From Actinoplanes sp. DH11 (GTDB taxonomy: Bacteria; Actinomycetota; Actinomycetes; Mycobacteriales; Micromonosporaceae): DNA of 64,000 nt. Numbering within the stretch: position 1 is the stretch's first letter; each line of letters begins with the position of its first letter. Location: assembly GCF_020873875.1 (NCBI RefSeq), contig NZ_JAHWGU010000010.1, forward strand, positions 62,001 through 126,000, in the 5' to 3' direction. The position numbers and the translations under genes were made by a program. Positions 55,600 to 64,000 of the stretch are shown piece by piece. The notes under the pieces are model-generated. The model was not told the origin of the DNA. It worked only from the letters and a program-made list of their open reading frames with translations, and did no database searches.

Positions 55600-57753
55600 T
55601 TATTCGCCTGGCGTCGACTTGGCGATCTGCATCAGGAACTCGATGTTGGTCCGGCTCTGCTTGAGACGGTCCAGCAGGAGATCCAGAGCCGCGCCGGACT
55701 CCAGCGAGCTGAGCACCTTGCGGAGCTTGTGGATGATCGCCAGCTCCTCCTTGCCCATCAGGATCTCTTCCTTACGGGTGCCGGAGGCGGAGACGTCCAC
55801 GGCCGGGAAGACACGCTTGTCCGCGATCTTGCGGTCGAGCTTGAGCTCGGCGTTACCCGTGCCCTTGAACTCCTCGAAGATCACCGTGTCCATCATCGAC
55901 CCGGTCTCGACGAGCGCGGTCGCGAGAATGGTGAGCGAGCCACCGTTCTCGATGTTGCGCGCCGCGCCCAGGAACCGCTTCGGCGGGTAGAGCGCGGTCG
56001 AGTCGATACCACCCGACATGATCCGGCCCGAGGCCGGCGCCGCCAGGTTGTACGACCGGCCGAGGCGGGTCACCGAGTCGAGCAGCACGACCACGTCGTG
56101 GCCCAGCTCGACCAGACGCTTCGCCCGCTCGATCGCCAGCTCGGCGACGGTGGTGTGGTCCTGCGGCGGCCGGTCGAACGTGGCCGCGACGACCTCGCCC
56201 TTGACCGAGCGCTGCATGTCGGTGACCTCTTCGGGCCGCTCGTCCACCAGCACGACCATCAGGTGGCACTCGGGGTTGTTGTGGGTGATCGCGTTGGCGA
56301 TCGCCTGCAACACCATCGTCTTACCGGCCTTCGGCGGGGAGACGATGAGCGCGCGCTGGCCCTTGCCGATCGGCATGACCAGGTCGATGACGCGGGTGGT
56401 CAGGATGTGCGGCTCGGTCTCCAGCCGCAGACGCTCCTGCGGGTAGAGCGGGGTGAGCTTGTAGAACTCGGGACGCCGGCGGGCCTCCTCGGGCTCCATC
56501 CCGTTGATGGTGTCCAGGCGGACCAGCGGGTTGTACTTGTCCCGCCGCTGGTCACCGCTGCCACCGTCACGCGGGGCGGACCGGACGGCGCCGGTGACCG
56601 CGTCGCCGCGGCGCAGGCCGTACTTCTTCACCTGCGACATGGACACGTAGACGTCGTTGGGCCCGGAGAGGTAACCGGTGGTCCGGACGAACGCGTAGTT
56701 GTCCAGCACGTCCAGGATGCCGGCGACCGGGACGAGCACCTCGTCCTCGGACACATGCGGCTCCCGGCCCTCACGCTGGCCGCCGTCGCGCTGCCGGCCG
56801 GTGTCGCGGCCGCCGTCGTCACCGTCGCGGTCACGGCCACGGCGGCGGTCCCGGAAGCGGCTGCGCCGGCTCCGCCGGCCGCCGTCGCCCGAGTCGTCGT
56901 TGTCGTCGTCGTGGCCCTGGTCGGCACGCGGGGCACGGTCCCGGTCGTCGTTGCGGTCACGCTGGCCGCCGTCACGCTGACCGTCACGCGGTCCGCCGTC
57001 ACGCTGACCATCACGCGGTCCGCCGTCACGCTGACCATCACGCGGTCCGCCGTCACGCTGACCATCACGCGGTCCGCCGTCACGCTGGTTGCGCTGCCGG
57101 TCCCGGCCGCGCTCGCCGCGCTCGGGGCGGTCGCCCCGCTCGGTGCGCTCGCCACGCTCGGTGGACTCGGCCGGAGCGGTCGTCACGGCCGGGGCCGCGG
57201 CTGCCGGGGTCTCGGCCGGGGCCGCCGTCACGGGCGCCGCCACGGGCGCCTGAGCAGCCTCGACGGCCTCACGGGCGGGCTCCCGGTCACGGGCGGGCTC
57301 CCGGTCACGAGCGGGCTCCCGGTCACGGGTGACGCGCTCGCGGCTGCGCCGGGTGGGGCGCTCGGCCGCGGGGGCGGACTGCTCCGCGGAGGTGACGGGG
57401 GCGGCTGCGGTCTGCGGCGCCTCGGCTGGGGCAGCCTCCTTGACGGGGGCGGCCTGGGCCGGAGCCGGCTGGGCCGGGGCGACGGCCTCGGACCCGTTGG
57501 TGCGCGGACGGGGCGCCGGCTCGGCGGCAGCGCCGCCACCGCTCTGGCGCTCGGTGATCGCGGCGATCAGCTCGCCCTTGCGCATCCGGGCGGTGCCGGA
57601 GATGCCGAGGGAGGCGGCGAGGCTCTGCAGCTCGGGCAGCAGCATCGCGGACAGCCCGGTGCCGCCGCGGCGGCGCTTCGTGGCGGTCGCGGTGGTGCCG
57701 GCGCCGTCAGCGACGTCAGAAACACCCGACGTCACGTCGGTGGTGTCGCTCAA
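55600..57753 (-). CDS. rho: Transcription termination factor Rho with long disordered insertion
   Basis: 717 residues against 419 in E. coli. Residues 30-70 are the SAP-like helix bundle; about 75-330 is an inserted disordered region rich in Ala/Pro, then Arg/Asp/Gly, with DREPAR three times and DGGPRDGQR four times; about 335-410 is the RNA-binding OSB fold (DNYAFVRTTGYLSGPNDVYVSMSQVKKYGLRRGD); the rest is the ATPase: Walker A PPKAGKT, VLVDERPEEVTD, VVVLLDSVTRLGRSYN. An insertion of this kind is typical in actinobacteria and aids binding of structured, GC-rich RNA. TTG start with AAGGA upstream. Confidence 0.95.
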   Translation of the reverse strand: MSDTTDVTSGVSDVADGAGTTATATKRRRGGTGLSAMLLPELQSLAASLGISGTARMRKGELIAAITERQSGGGAAAEPAPRPRTNGSEAVAPAQPAPAQAAPVKEAAPAEAPQTAAAPVTSAEQSAPAAERPTRRSRERVTRDREPARDREPARDREPAREAVEAAQAPVAAPVTAAPAETPAAAAPAVTTAPAESTERGERTERGDRPERGERGRDRQRNQRDGGPRDGQRDGGPRDGQRDGGPRDGQRDGGPRDGQRDGGQRDRNDDRDRAPRADQGHDDDNDDSGDGGRRSRRSRFRDRRRGRDRDGDDGGRDTGRQRDGGQREGREPHVSEDEVLVPVAGILDVLDNYAFVRTTGYLSGPNDVYVSMSQVKKYGLRRGDAVTGAVRSAPRDGGSGDQRRDKYNPLVRLDTINGMEPEEARRRPEFYKLTPLYPQERLRLETEPHILTTRVIDLVMPIGKGQRALIVSPPKAGKTMVLQAIANAITHNNPECHLMVVLVDERPEEVTDMQRSVKGEVVAATFDRPPQDHTTVAELAIERAKRLVELGHDVVVLLDSVTRLGRSYNLAAPASGRIMSGGIDSTALYPPKRFLGAARNIENGGSLTILATALVETGSMMDTVIFEEFKGTGNAELKLDRKIADKRVFPAVDVSASGTRKEEILMGKEELAIIHKLRKVLSSLESGAALDLLLDRLKQSRTNIEFLMQIAKSTPGE
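56965..57092. repeat. 27-bp tandem repeat in rho, about 4-5 units
   Basis: Units beginning CGCGGTCCGCCGTCACGCTG, three of them identical. They encode DGGPRDGQR nonapeptides in the Rho insertion. The period is in frame. Confidence 0.85.
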
Positions 57754-58049
57754 TGGATTCCTTCCGTCGGAAAAAACCCGAGTCCACCCGGAACTGCAGC
57801 CTGGGCCGGGTGCCCTCGGAGCCCGCTTCGCAACAGCGGCGCGGGAGTTTCGTGCAGCACGGCAGCTCGACCGGTATCCCTCCCGCCAGGGCTTGGCGGG
57901 TAGGTCTCGGCGAGTGCAGCGATCTATCGACTGCTGCCCGGCGTGTGCCTTGATGAGAGTGTGAGACAGGCCAGGAGACCCAGAATCTCGGGGGTGCGCC
58001 GAACCGCAGAGATCGCTTGCTTCGCGGCTGTGCTAGGTCTTGAGCGTAG
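57754..58049 (-). promoter_or_regulatory. Long leader region of rho
   Basis: 296 bp with no gene between thrB and rho. Read toward rho it holds a hairpin CCCGCCA...TGGCGGG (about 57882-57903) and, near the start, a 7-bp stem (57785-57791 with 57806-57812) followed after eight bases by six T (57771-57776), rare in this GC-rich DNA. Such a leader suits autoregulation of Rho by termination in its own 5' region, known in other bacteria. I see no certain -35/-10. Confidence 0.4.
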
Positions 58050-58994
58050 TCAACTCGTGCGACCTGCGGCAACAGGACCCCGCTCGGCGTGTTCCACCAT
58101 ACCCCCTTTCACACAAGCACCGGCGTCATCCACGCCCAGCACTTCGCCGCGCCACTGCGATCCCGGCTCGAAATCGCCCGGGACCTCGGTCAACGCCAGC
58201 ACCGTCGGTCCGGCGCCGCTGACCACGGCTGCCACACCGGCCGAGCGCAGCGCCGCGACAAGCGACGCGGTGCCCGGCATCGCGGGGCCCCGGTACCCCT
58301 GATGCAGCCGGTCCTCGGTGGCCGGGAACAGCAGCGCCGGGTCCCTCGTGAGGGCGTGCGTCAGCAGCGCGGCCCGGCCGGCGTTGAACGCGCCGTCGGC
58401 GTGCGGCACCTCGGACGGCAACGCGGCACGGGCGGTTGCCGTGTACCCACGCTCGTCGGGGATGAAAACTGTCGGCCGGACACCCGTCGCCGGCGCGAGG
58501 CTCACCGCCCGGGCGCCGGTCCCCTCGGTCCAGGCGATCGTGAAGCCGCCGAGCAGGCAAGGCGCGACGTTGTCCGGGTGCCCCTCGATCCGCGCGGCGA
58601 TCCGCAGCGCGTCCGCGTCGTCGAGCAGCTCGAGCCCGCCCTCGACCAGGCCGCGGGCGAGTTGCACGCCGCCGACGATGGCCGCCGAGGAACTGCCCAG
58701 CCCGCGCGCCTGCGGGATCCGGTTCACGCAGCGCACCGCGAGACCGGGCGGGCGCTGCCCCAGCTCGTCGAAGGTGGCGAGCATGGCTCGTACGACAAGG
58801 TGGGTCTCGTCGGCAGGCAGCTCCCCCGCGCCCTGGCCGGTGACCTCCACGGTGAATCCGGAATCGGTCACCGTGGCGGTGAGGTCGTCGTAGAGCGTGA
58901 GCGCCAGGCCCAGCGCGTCGAAGCCGGGACCGAGGTTGGCGCTGGTCGCGGGCGTGCTGACGGAGACCGGCTCGGAGACGAAGGACAGGCCCAT
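58050..58994 (-). CDS. thrB: Homoserine kinase
   Basis: 314 residues of the GHMP kinase family: VSTPATSANLGPGFDALG near the N terminus, ATP loop IPQARGLGSSSAAIVGG, and SGAGPTVLAL in motif 3. It phosphorylates homoserine in threonine synthesis. ATG 58994 is preferred over 59003 because a TAGCAT box (59002-59007) lies seven bases before it and overlaps the other start. hom and thrC, the usual partners upstream, are replaced by an MFS gene. Confidence 0.92.
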   Translation of the reverse strand: MGLSFVSEPVSVSTPATSANLGPGFDALGLALTLYDDLTATVTDSGFTVEVTGQGAGELPADETHLVVRAMLATFDELGQRPPGLAVRCVNRIPQARGLGSSSAAIVGGVQLARGLVEGGLELLDDADALRIAARIEGHPDNVAPCLLGGFTIAWTEGTGARAVSLAPATGVRPTVFIPDERGYTATARAALPSEVPHADGAFNAGRAALLTHALTRDPALLFPATEDRLHQGYRGPAMPGTASLVAALRSAGVAAVVSGAGPTVLALTEVPGDFEPGSQWRGEVLGVDDAGACVKGGMVEHAERGPVAAGRTS

Positions 58995-59015
58995 TCGCCA
59001 CATGCTAGGGCTTGA

Positions 59016-60251
59016 TCATTTCGAGGGCAGCGTCCCGCCCTGGTGTTCCCGAATGTCGAGGCGGCGGGTCGCGATCCGCCACACGACCGCGTACATCAGG
59101 GTGATCGAGGCGCACCCGGCCAGGATCCATCTCTGGTCGACGTGGTCGATCACCGCGCCGGCCCCGAGCTGGCTGATCGCGATGGCCAGAGTGGCGAGCA
59201 TCATGTCGGTGGCGAAGACCCGCCCGCGCAAGGCGTCCGGCACCTCACCCTGCAGCGCGTAGTTGGAGAGGACCCAGTTGGTGCCGCCGGCGAAGTGCGC
59301 GACGAAGACCATCGCCACCACCAGCGGGAACCAGGGGCTGAACGCGACGCCCAGGTAACCGACGCCGTACAGCCCCATGGACAGCGCCAGACCGGGCAGC
59401 AGCAGGGCCGGCCGGTTCAGCACCGGGCGCATCAGCAACGGCCCGACCAGCGCGCCGGCTCCGCGCATGGCGAAGAGCAGACCGGCGCCGAGGGCACCCG
59501 CGCCGTGCGCCACCGCGATCAACGGGAAGACCGTCAGCACGCCGTTGCCCAGCCCGACCGCCGACTTGACGGTGACCAGGGCGCGCAGCCGCGGCCGGGC
59601 CCCGATGTAGCGCAGCCCCTCGGCCAGGGCGCGCAGCGTCTGCGGAGGCTCGCCACCGCTGCGCGGCGCCTGGAGCGGACGCCGGATCAGGCTGGTCAGC
59701 ACGGTTCCGGTGAGGAGCAGGGCAGCGGTCACGGCGAAGCAGGCGTACGGGCCCGCGACCGTGCTCACCACGCCACCGAGCGACGCGCCCACCACCGTCA
59801 TCGTGCCCCACGCCGAGCCCGCCACCGTGTTCGCGGCCGCCAGGTCCGCCGGGTCCACGACGTTCGGCAGCGCCGCCGAGGCGGCCGGGGAGTAGAAGGA
59901 CTTCGCCACCGCCATGGCGCCGATCGCGACCAGCGCCAGGGGCGCGGTGGCCGCCGACTGCACGGCGAAGAGGAGCAGGACCGCGACGAACGAGGCGGAG
60001 TTGGCCGCGATCAGGATCTTCCGCCGGTCCACCCGGTCGGCGATCGTGCCGGTCCAGGGCAGCAGCAGCGCGTTGATCCCGGTGTCCACGGCGAGCACCA
60101 TCGCGCCCCAGACCCCGCTGCCGGTCAGCTCCGGCAGGAGCACGAGCAACGGGACCATGACGAACCAGTCCGCACCGAAGACCACGAGCTCGGCCGAGAA
60201 GAGCCGCCGGAAATCACGGTTGCGGGTAAGGACCGAGAAGGCTTTTGGCAC
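59016..60251 (-). CDS. MFS transporter
   Basis: 411 residues, 12 hydrophobic helices. The loop GTIADRVDRRKILIAAN is MFS motif A between helices 2 and 3; LIRRPLQAPRSGGEPPQTLRAL is the central loop. It resembles EntS/macrolide-type exporters. GTG start with a TAGGGT box (60258-60263) six bases upstream and no ribosome binding site (leaderless). The substrate is unknown. Confidence 0.85.
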   Translation of the reverse strand: MPKAFSVLTRNRDFRRLFSAELVVFGADWFVMVPLLVLLPELTGSGVWGAMVLAVDTGINALLLPWTGTIADRVDRRKILIAANSASFVAVLLLFAVQSAATAPLALVAIGAMAVAKSFYSPAASAALPNVVDPADLAAANTVAGSAWGTMTVVGASLGGVVSTVAGPYACFAVTAALLLTGTVLTSLIRRPLQAPRSGGEPPQTLRALAEGLRYIGARPRLRALVTVKSAVGLGNGVLTVFPLIAVAHGAGALGAGLLFAMRGAGALVGPLLMRPVLNRPALLLPGLALSMGLYGVGYLGVAFSPWFPLVVAMVFVAHFAGGTNWVLSNYALQGEVPDALRGRVFATDMMLATLAIAISQLGAGAVIDHVDQRWILAGCASITLMYAVVWRIATRRLDIREHQGGTLPSK

Positions 60252-60360
60252 TCACCGACCCTACAAGTGCGGCAGAGACGGCGATGCCCGGCCACCGAGG
60301 TGACCGGGCATCACGTCCGCGGTGGTTCCGCCGCGGGTAGTTCTGTCGCTGCTTCTGTCG

Positions 60361-63300
60361 CTACTTCGCCTCACCGGGCTTGCGCGGCATCTTCAGCACC
60401 TCGAACTGGTCGGTGTATCCGCGCAGCGCACCACCCGCGTGCTTGCCCCCGCCGGAGTCCGCCGTGCCGACCGGCACCGCGTCGTCCGCCGGCTCGTCGC
60501 CCGCCGGCTCGTCGCCCTCCGGCGCGGCGTGCTTCGGCGTGTCGCCGCCGGACTTGGCGGCCCGCTTCGCCGCGCGCTTCGCCCGCGACTTCTCCTTGCG
60601 GTTCTCCACAAGCGTGTAGAGCGCGGGCACCAGCACCAGGGTCAGCAGCGTCGAGCTGACCAGACCGCCGATCACCACGATGGCCAGCGGCTGGGAGATG
60701 AAGCCGCCCTCGCCGGTGAGGCCGAGCGCCATCGGGATGAGCGCGAAGATGGTGGCGATCGCGGTCATCAGGATCGGTCGCAGCCGGTGCCGGCCGCCCT
60801 CGAGCACCGCTTCCTGGACGCCCATGCCGGCCGCCCGGTAGTGGTTGATCAGGTCCATCAGCACGATCGCGTTGGTGACCACGATGCCGACGAGCATCAG
60901 CACACCGATCAGAGCCGGTACGCCCAGCGGCGTGCCGGTGACCAGCAGCAGGGCGATCGCGCCGGTCGCGGCGAACGGGATCGAGACCAGCAGGATGATC
61001 GGCTGCAGGATGCTCCGGAACGTCGCCACCATGATGATGAAGACGATCGCGATGGCGGCCAGGACGGCGAGGCCCAGCTGCCCGAACGCCTCCTCCTGGT
61101 CGGCGCTGACGCCACCCACCGTGTACTCGGCGCCGGGCGGCAGGTCGAGCGAGTCCAGCTTCTTGGTGAGGTCCTGGTTGATCTCGGTCAGGTTGGAGCC
61201 GGTGACCGTGCCGGTGACCGTCGCGGTGCGGTTGCCGTCGACCCGGGTGATCTGCTCGGGGCCGTCGACCTGCTTGACGTCGGCCACCTGGTCCAGCGGG
61301 ACGACGCCCTTGCTGGTGGTCAGCGGCAGGGCCTTGAGCGCGTCCGGGTCCGCCGGTGCGCTGCCGAACGAGATCACCACGTCCTGGGTGGCACCGTCGA
61401 CGGAGATCTGACCGGCCGGGGCGGACCGGAACTGACCGGCCACGGCCTGGCCGATCTGGGCCTCGGTGAGCCCGGCCCGGGCGGCCGCGCCGCGGTCCAC
61501 GACCACGTCGAGACGCGGGACGCTGGTCTTCAGGGTGGTGTCGACGTCGGTGACGCCGGAGATCCCGGCCATCGCCTCGCGCACCTGGTCGGTCGCGGTG
61601 CCCAGGACCGACGTGTCGGCGGCGGTCACCTCGACGGAGAGGCCGCTGCTGCCCACACCGGCGCCCTCCTGACCGATCTTGATCTCGCCGGCGTCACTCA
61701 GGCCGTCGAACTCGGTCCGCAGGTTCTCGGTGATCTTCTCGGCGTCGGCGTCCTCGGCCAGGGCCACGCTGAACGTCGCCGCTCCGGCACCGCCGCCACC
61801 GGCGAACGGGTTGGCCGCGCTGCCGCCGACGGTCACCTGGTAGGTCGTCACGTCGTCCTGCTCGGCGAGGATCGCCTCGACCTTCTTGGCCGCCTCGTCG
61901 GTGGCCGCCAGGCTGGTGCCGGCGGGCATCTCCTGCGAGATCGTGATGCTGTCCTGGCCGGAGTCGTCGAGGAAGTTCGTCTCCAGGCGGGTGGCCAGGC
62001 CCAGCGTGCCGAACAGCACCAGCACACCGATCAGCACCGTGGTCCAGCGCCGGGTGGTGGCGAACCGGATCACCGGGAGATATCCGCGCTGCAGCGGGTT
62101 GCGCAGCTCCTTCTCCTCGGCGGCCTTGCGGATCGCCTCGGTGTCGGCGCCGGGCGGCGGCGGCTTGAGGAACCAGTACGCCAGCACCGGCACCACGGTC
62201 AGCGCCACGAACAGCGATGCCAGCAGAGCCACCGTCACGGTGATCGCGAAGGACGAGAAGATCTGCCCGACCAGGCCGCCGACCAGGGCGATCGGGGCGA
62301 ACACCGCGACCGTGGTGAGCGTCGACGCGGTGACGGCGCCGGACACCTCCTTCACCGCCGCGAGGATGGCGTGCACCTTTTCCTCGCCGTACTCGAGATG
62401 CCGTTTGATGTTCTCCAGCACCACGATCGAGTCGTCCACCACCCGGCCGACAGCGATGGTCAGCGCGCCGAGGGTGAGCAGGTTGAGCGTGTAGTCGCCG
62501 ATCCAGAGGGCGATCAGCGCGACGAGCACGGACAGCGGGATGGAGACCGCCGTGACGAGCGTCGAGCGGACACTGAGCAGGAAGACCAGGATGACCACGA
62601 CGGCCATCACGAGACCGAGCAGACCCTCCACGGTGAGGCTGTGGATGGACCGTTCGACATACGGCGCCTGGTCGGTGATCACGGTGAGCTGCGCGCCGGA
62701 GGTGGACTCCAGGCCGGCCAGCATGTCGCGGACCTCGTGCGAGATGGAGACCGGGTTGCCGTCGGGCCGGGCGGTGACCGCGATGCCGAGGCTGTCCACG
62801 CCGTCGGTCCGGGTGTACGACTCCGCGGCCGGCAGCTTGCTCGCCACACCCGCCACGTCACCGAGCCGCACCGGGCCACGGGAACCGGTCAGGTAGACGC
62901 CCTTGAGCTGGTCGATCGTGGTGATCGGGGTGCCCACCTGGACGGTCAGCGAGCGGTCGCCCTCGACCACGGCACCGGCCGGGATCGAGACACCGTTGGC
63001 CTGCAGCACCGTGGTGAGCGACTGCGGGCTGACCCCGGCCGCCCCCATCTTCGCCAGGTCCGGCGTGATCACGACCTGTTCGGCGCGGGCGCCGGTGACC
63101 TGCACGTCGCGGACGCCGCTGATGCCGTTGAGCTCCGGCACCACCGTCTCGTTGAGCTTGCTGAGCAGGTCGCTCTCGCCGCTGCCGCCGGTGGCGGCCA
63201 GCACGATCGCCGGGATGTCGTCGGTGCCGCCGGCGAAGACCGTCGGGTCGACGTCGTCCGGCAGCTGCGACTGGATCCGGTTCACCGAGGTGGTGACCTG

Positions 63301-63621
63301 GTTGACCGCGGACTCGATGTCGGTGCCGAACTCGAAGAGCACGACAACGCTTGACGCGTTCTCCCGCGAGGTCGACGTCACGCTGTCGATCCCGTCGATG
63401 CCCTTCACGGCGTCCTCGATCGGCTTCGTCACCTGCTCCTCGACGGCCTCCGGGGAGGCGCCGGGCAGCACCGCGCTGACGAACGCGGCGGGCAGCTCGA
63501 TCGAGGGAAAGAGCTGCTGTTTGAGGGACGGGATCGCATAGATCCCGAAGCCGCTGATCACCAGAGCGATCAGGGCGACGAGACCTCGGTTGGCAAGGCT
63601 GAGCCGTGTCAGGGCTGACAT
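60361..63621 (-). CDS. RND-family efflux permease (AcrB/MexB-like)
   Basis: 1086 residues, two halves each with one helix, a large outer domain and five or six helices. The proton-relay Asp pair is in TIAVGRVVDDSIVVLENIKRH in helix 4, and helix 10-11 has GIVVTNAIVLMDLINHYR. The C-terminal 95 residues are a charged Lys/Arg then acidic tail. In this monoderm host no periplasmic adaptor or outer-membrane channel is near, so it would export into the medium on its own. GGGGGAG precedes the ATG. A divergent MarR-type gene is its likely regulator. Confidence 0.9.
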   Translation of the reverse strand: MSALTRLSLANRGLVALIALVISGFGIYAIPSLKQQLFPSIELPAAFVSAVLPGASPEAVEEQVTKPIEDAVKGIDGIDSVTSTSRENASSVVVLFEFGTDIESAVNQVTTSVNRIQSQLPDDVDPTVFAGGTDDIPAIVLAATGGSGESDLLSKLNETVVPELNGISGVRDVQVTGARAEQVVITPDLAKMGAAGVSPQSLTTVLQANGVSIPAGAVVEGDRSLTVQVGTPITTIDQLKGVYLTGSRGPVRLGDVAGVASKLPAAESYTRTDGVDSLGIAVTARPDGNPVSISHEVRDMLAGLESTSGAQLTVITDQAPYVERSIHSLTVEGLLGLVMAVVVILVFLLSVRSTLVTAVSIPLSVLVALIALWIGDYTLNLLTLGALTIAVGRVVDDSIVVLENIKRHLEYGEEKVHAILAAVKEVSGAVTASTLTTVAVFAPIALVGGLVGQIFSSFAITVTVALLASLFVALTVVPVLAYWFLKPPPPGADTEAIRKAAEEKELRNPLQRGYLPVIRFATTRRWTTVLIGVLVLFGTLGLATRLETNFLDDSGQDSITISQEMPAGTSLAATDEAAKKVEAILAEQDDVTTYQVTVGGSAANPFAGGGGAGAATFSVALAEDADAEKITENLRTEFDGLSDAGEIKIGQEGAGVGSSGLSVEVTAADTSVLGTATDQVREAMAGISGVTDVDTTLKTSVPRLDVVVDRGAAARAGLTEAQIGQAVAGQFRSAPAGQISVDGATQDVVISFGSAPADPDALKALPLTTSKGVVPLDQVADVKQVDGPEQITRVDGNRTATVTGTVTGSNLTEINQDLTKKLDSLDLPPGAEYTVGGVSADQEEAFGQLGLAVLAAIAIVFIIMVATFRSILQPIILLVSIPFAATGAIALLLVTGTPLGVPALIGVLMLVGIVVTNAIVLMDLINHYRAAGMGVQEAVLEGGRHRLRPILMTAIATIFALIPMALGLTGEGGFISQPLAIVVIGGLVSSTLLTLVLVPALYTLVENRKEKSRAKRAAKRAAKSGGDTPKHAAPEGDEPAGDEPADDAVPVGTADSGGGKHAGGALRGYTDQFEVLKMPRKPGEAK

Positions 63622-63762
63622 GAGCGCTCCCCCGAGAAAAGTTCGGTCGATACTGATATTTTGCCTGACGCGAACAAATGGTTTTCGACCGGGGCCCGCT
63701 GGTAGCGTCCGTCATCAGATGGACACGGGCCGGCCATCAGCACGTCACCGAAGGAGCAGGCG

Positions 63763-64000
63763 CTGAGCGAGAAAGAGAAGCTCATCGCAGACATCATGGG
63801 CGCCCACATCCGGTTGCAGCACGTGTTTGCCGATGACCGGTCCGATCCGCTGTTCGCGACACACCTGACGATGTCGCAGCTGAAGATCCTGCTGCTGCTC
63901 GCCCGGCACGGCACGGTCGCCGGCGGCGAACTGGCCCGCATGCTGGGCGTCGGCGCTGCCGCCCTGAGCGGCATGATCGACCGCCTGGTCGTGCAGGACC
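63763..64000 (+). CDS. MarR-family regulator (partial, runs off right edge; CTG start proposed)
   Basis: The frame reads SEKEKLIADIMGAHIRLQH, then HLTMSQLKILLLLARHGTV, GGELARMLGVGAAALSGMIDRLV, the first part of a MarR winged helix with its recognition helix. It extends past the window. The only start with a good ribosome binding site (AAGGAG, six bases) is CTG 63763; no ATG, GTG or TTG lies upstream in frame nearby. ATG 63796 is the alternative but cuts into the first helix. Divergent from the RND gene 142 bp away, which it probably represses. Confidence 0.75.
   Translation, partial: MSEKEKLIADIMGAHIRLQHVFADDRSDPLFATHLTMSQLKILLLLARHGTVAGGELARMLGVGAAALSGMIDRLVVQD

Noticed and set aside
60322..63354. 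1010-codon open frame on the plus strand
   Set aside because: Antisense shadow of the RND permease; low-complexity Asp/His/Arg/Gly composition and no start signal.

Overview
The window is chromosomal DNA of a high-GC filamentous actinobacterium, most likely a member of the Micromonosporaceae (Actinoplanes-like). The evidence is the very GC-rich third codon positions, NucS instead of MutS/L, a MurA with Asp in place of the catalytic Cys, a long disordered insertion in Rho, DivIVA-like coiled-coil proteins, and gene order. From memory, the order mce / thiolase / meaB / two coiled-coil genes ... nucS ... atp operon ... glyA / PTP / TsaC / prmC / prfA / rpmE / rho / thrB matches a conserved block of Streptomyces. 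No tRNA, rRNA, CRISPR, transposase or phage gene was found.

Left part (1-15.4 kb): an arginase-family protein with a huge repetitive disordered tail running off the left edge; a thioredoxin-TPR protein; and acyl-CoA metabolism: the large subunit of isobutyryl-CoA mutase, the MeaB chaperone GTPase, an acetoacetyl-CoA thiolase and methylmalonyl-CoA epimerase. A flavin monooxygenase/PadR pair sits inside this block. Two Scy/FilP-like polarity proteins, an AI-2E-type membrane protein and an alpha/beta hydrolase follow.

Middle (15.4-31 kb): aldehyde dehydrogenase, an ABC exporter pair, nucS, three membrane or FtsK-like genes of unknown role, 3-hydroxybutyryl-CoA dehydrogenase, murA, PduO-type cobalamin adenosyltransferase (which makes the cofactor of the mutase), a VOC protein and a PhzF-family protein.

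31-41 kb: the ATP synthase operon on the minus strand (atpI-like, atpZ-like, B, E, F, H, A, G, D). It ends in a strong terminator after atpD. A LytR-CpsA-Psr gene then separates it from atpC, whose product is short and lacks the usual C-terminal helices. glyA lies directly upstream of the operon.

41-58 kb: the translation/termination block (two TsaC paralogues, phosphatase, prmC, prfA, rpmE, rho, thrB) is split by accessory cassettes. A GGDEF protein plus two PQQ-propeller membrane proteins lie between prmC and prfA. A three-gene RNA-repair operon (T4 Rnl1-like ligase, T4 Pnkp-like kinase-phosphatase, second RNA ligase) and a convergent nitric oxide synthase lie between rpmE and rho. The RNA-repair operon is the best candidate for a little-described system. 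The right end holds an MFS permease, an RND permease and the start of a divergent MarR regulator.

Regulation visible in sequence: about ten genes have a TANNNT box 6-7 nt before the start codon and no ribosome binding site, the pattern of leaderless mRNAs. Two of these promoters carry clear palindromic operators (icmA and the aldehyde dehydrogenase). Five strong hairpin terminators mark transcription-unit ends.
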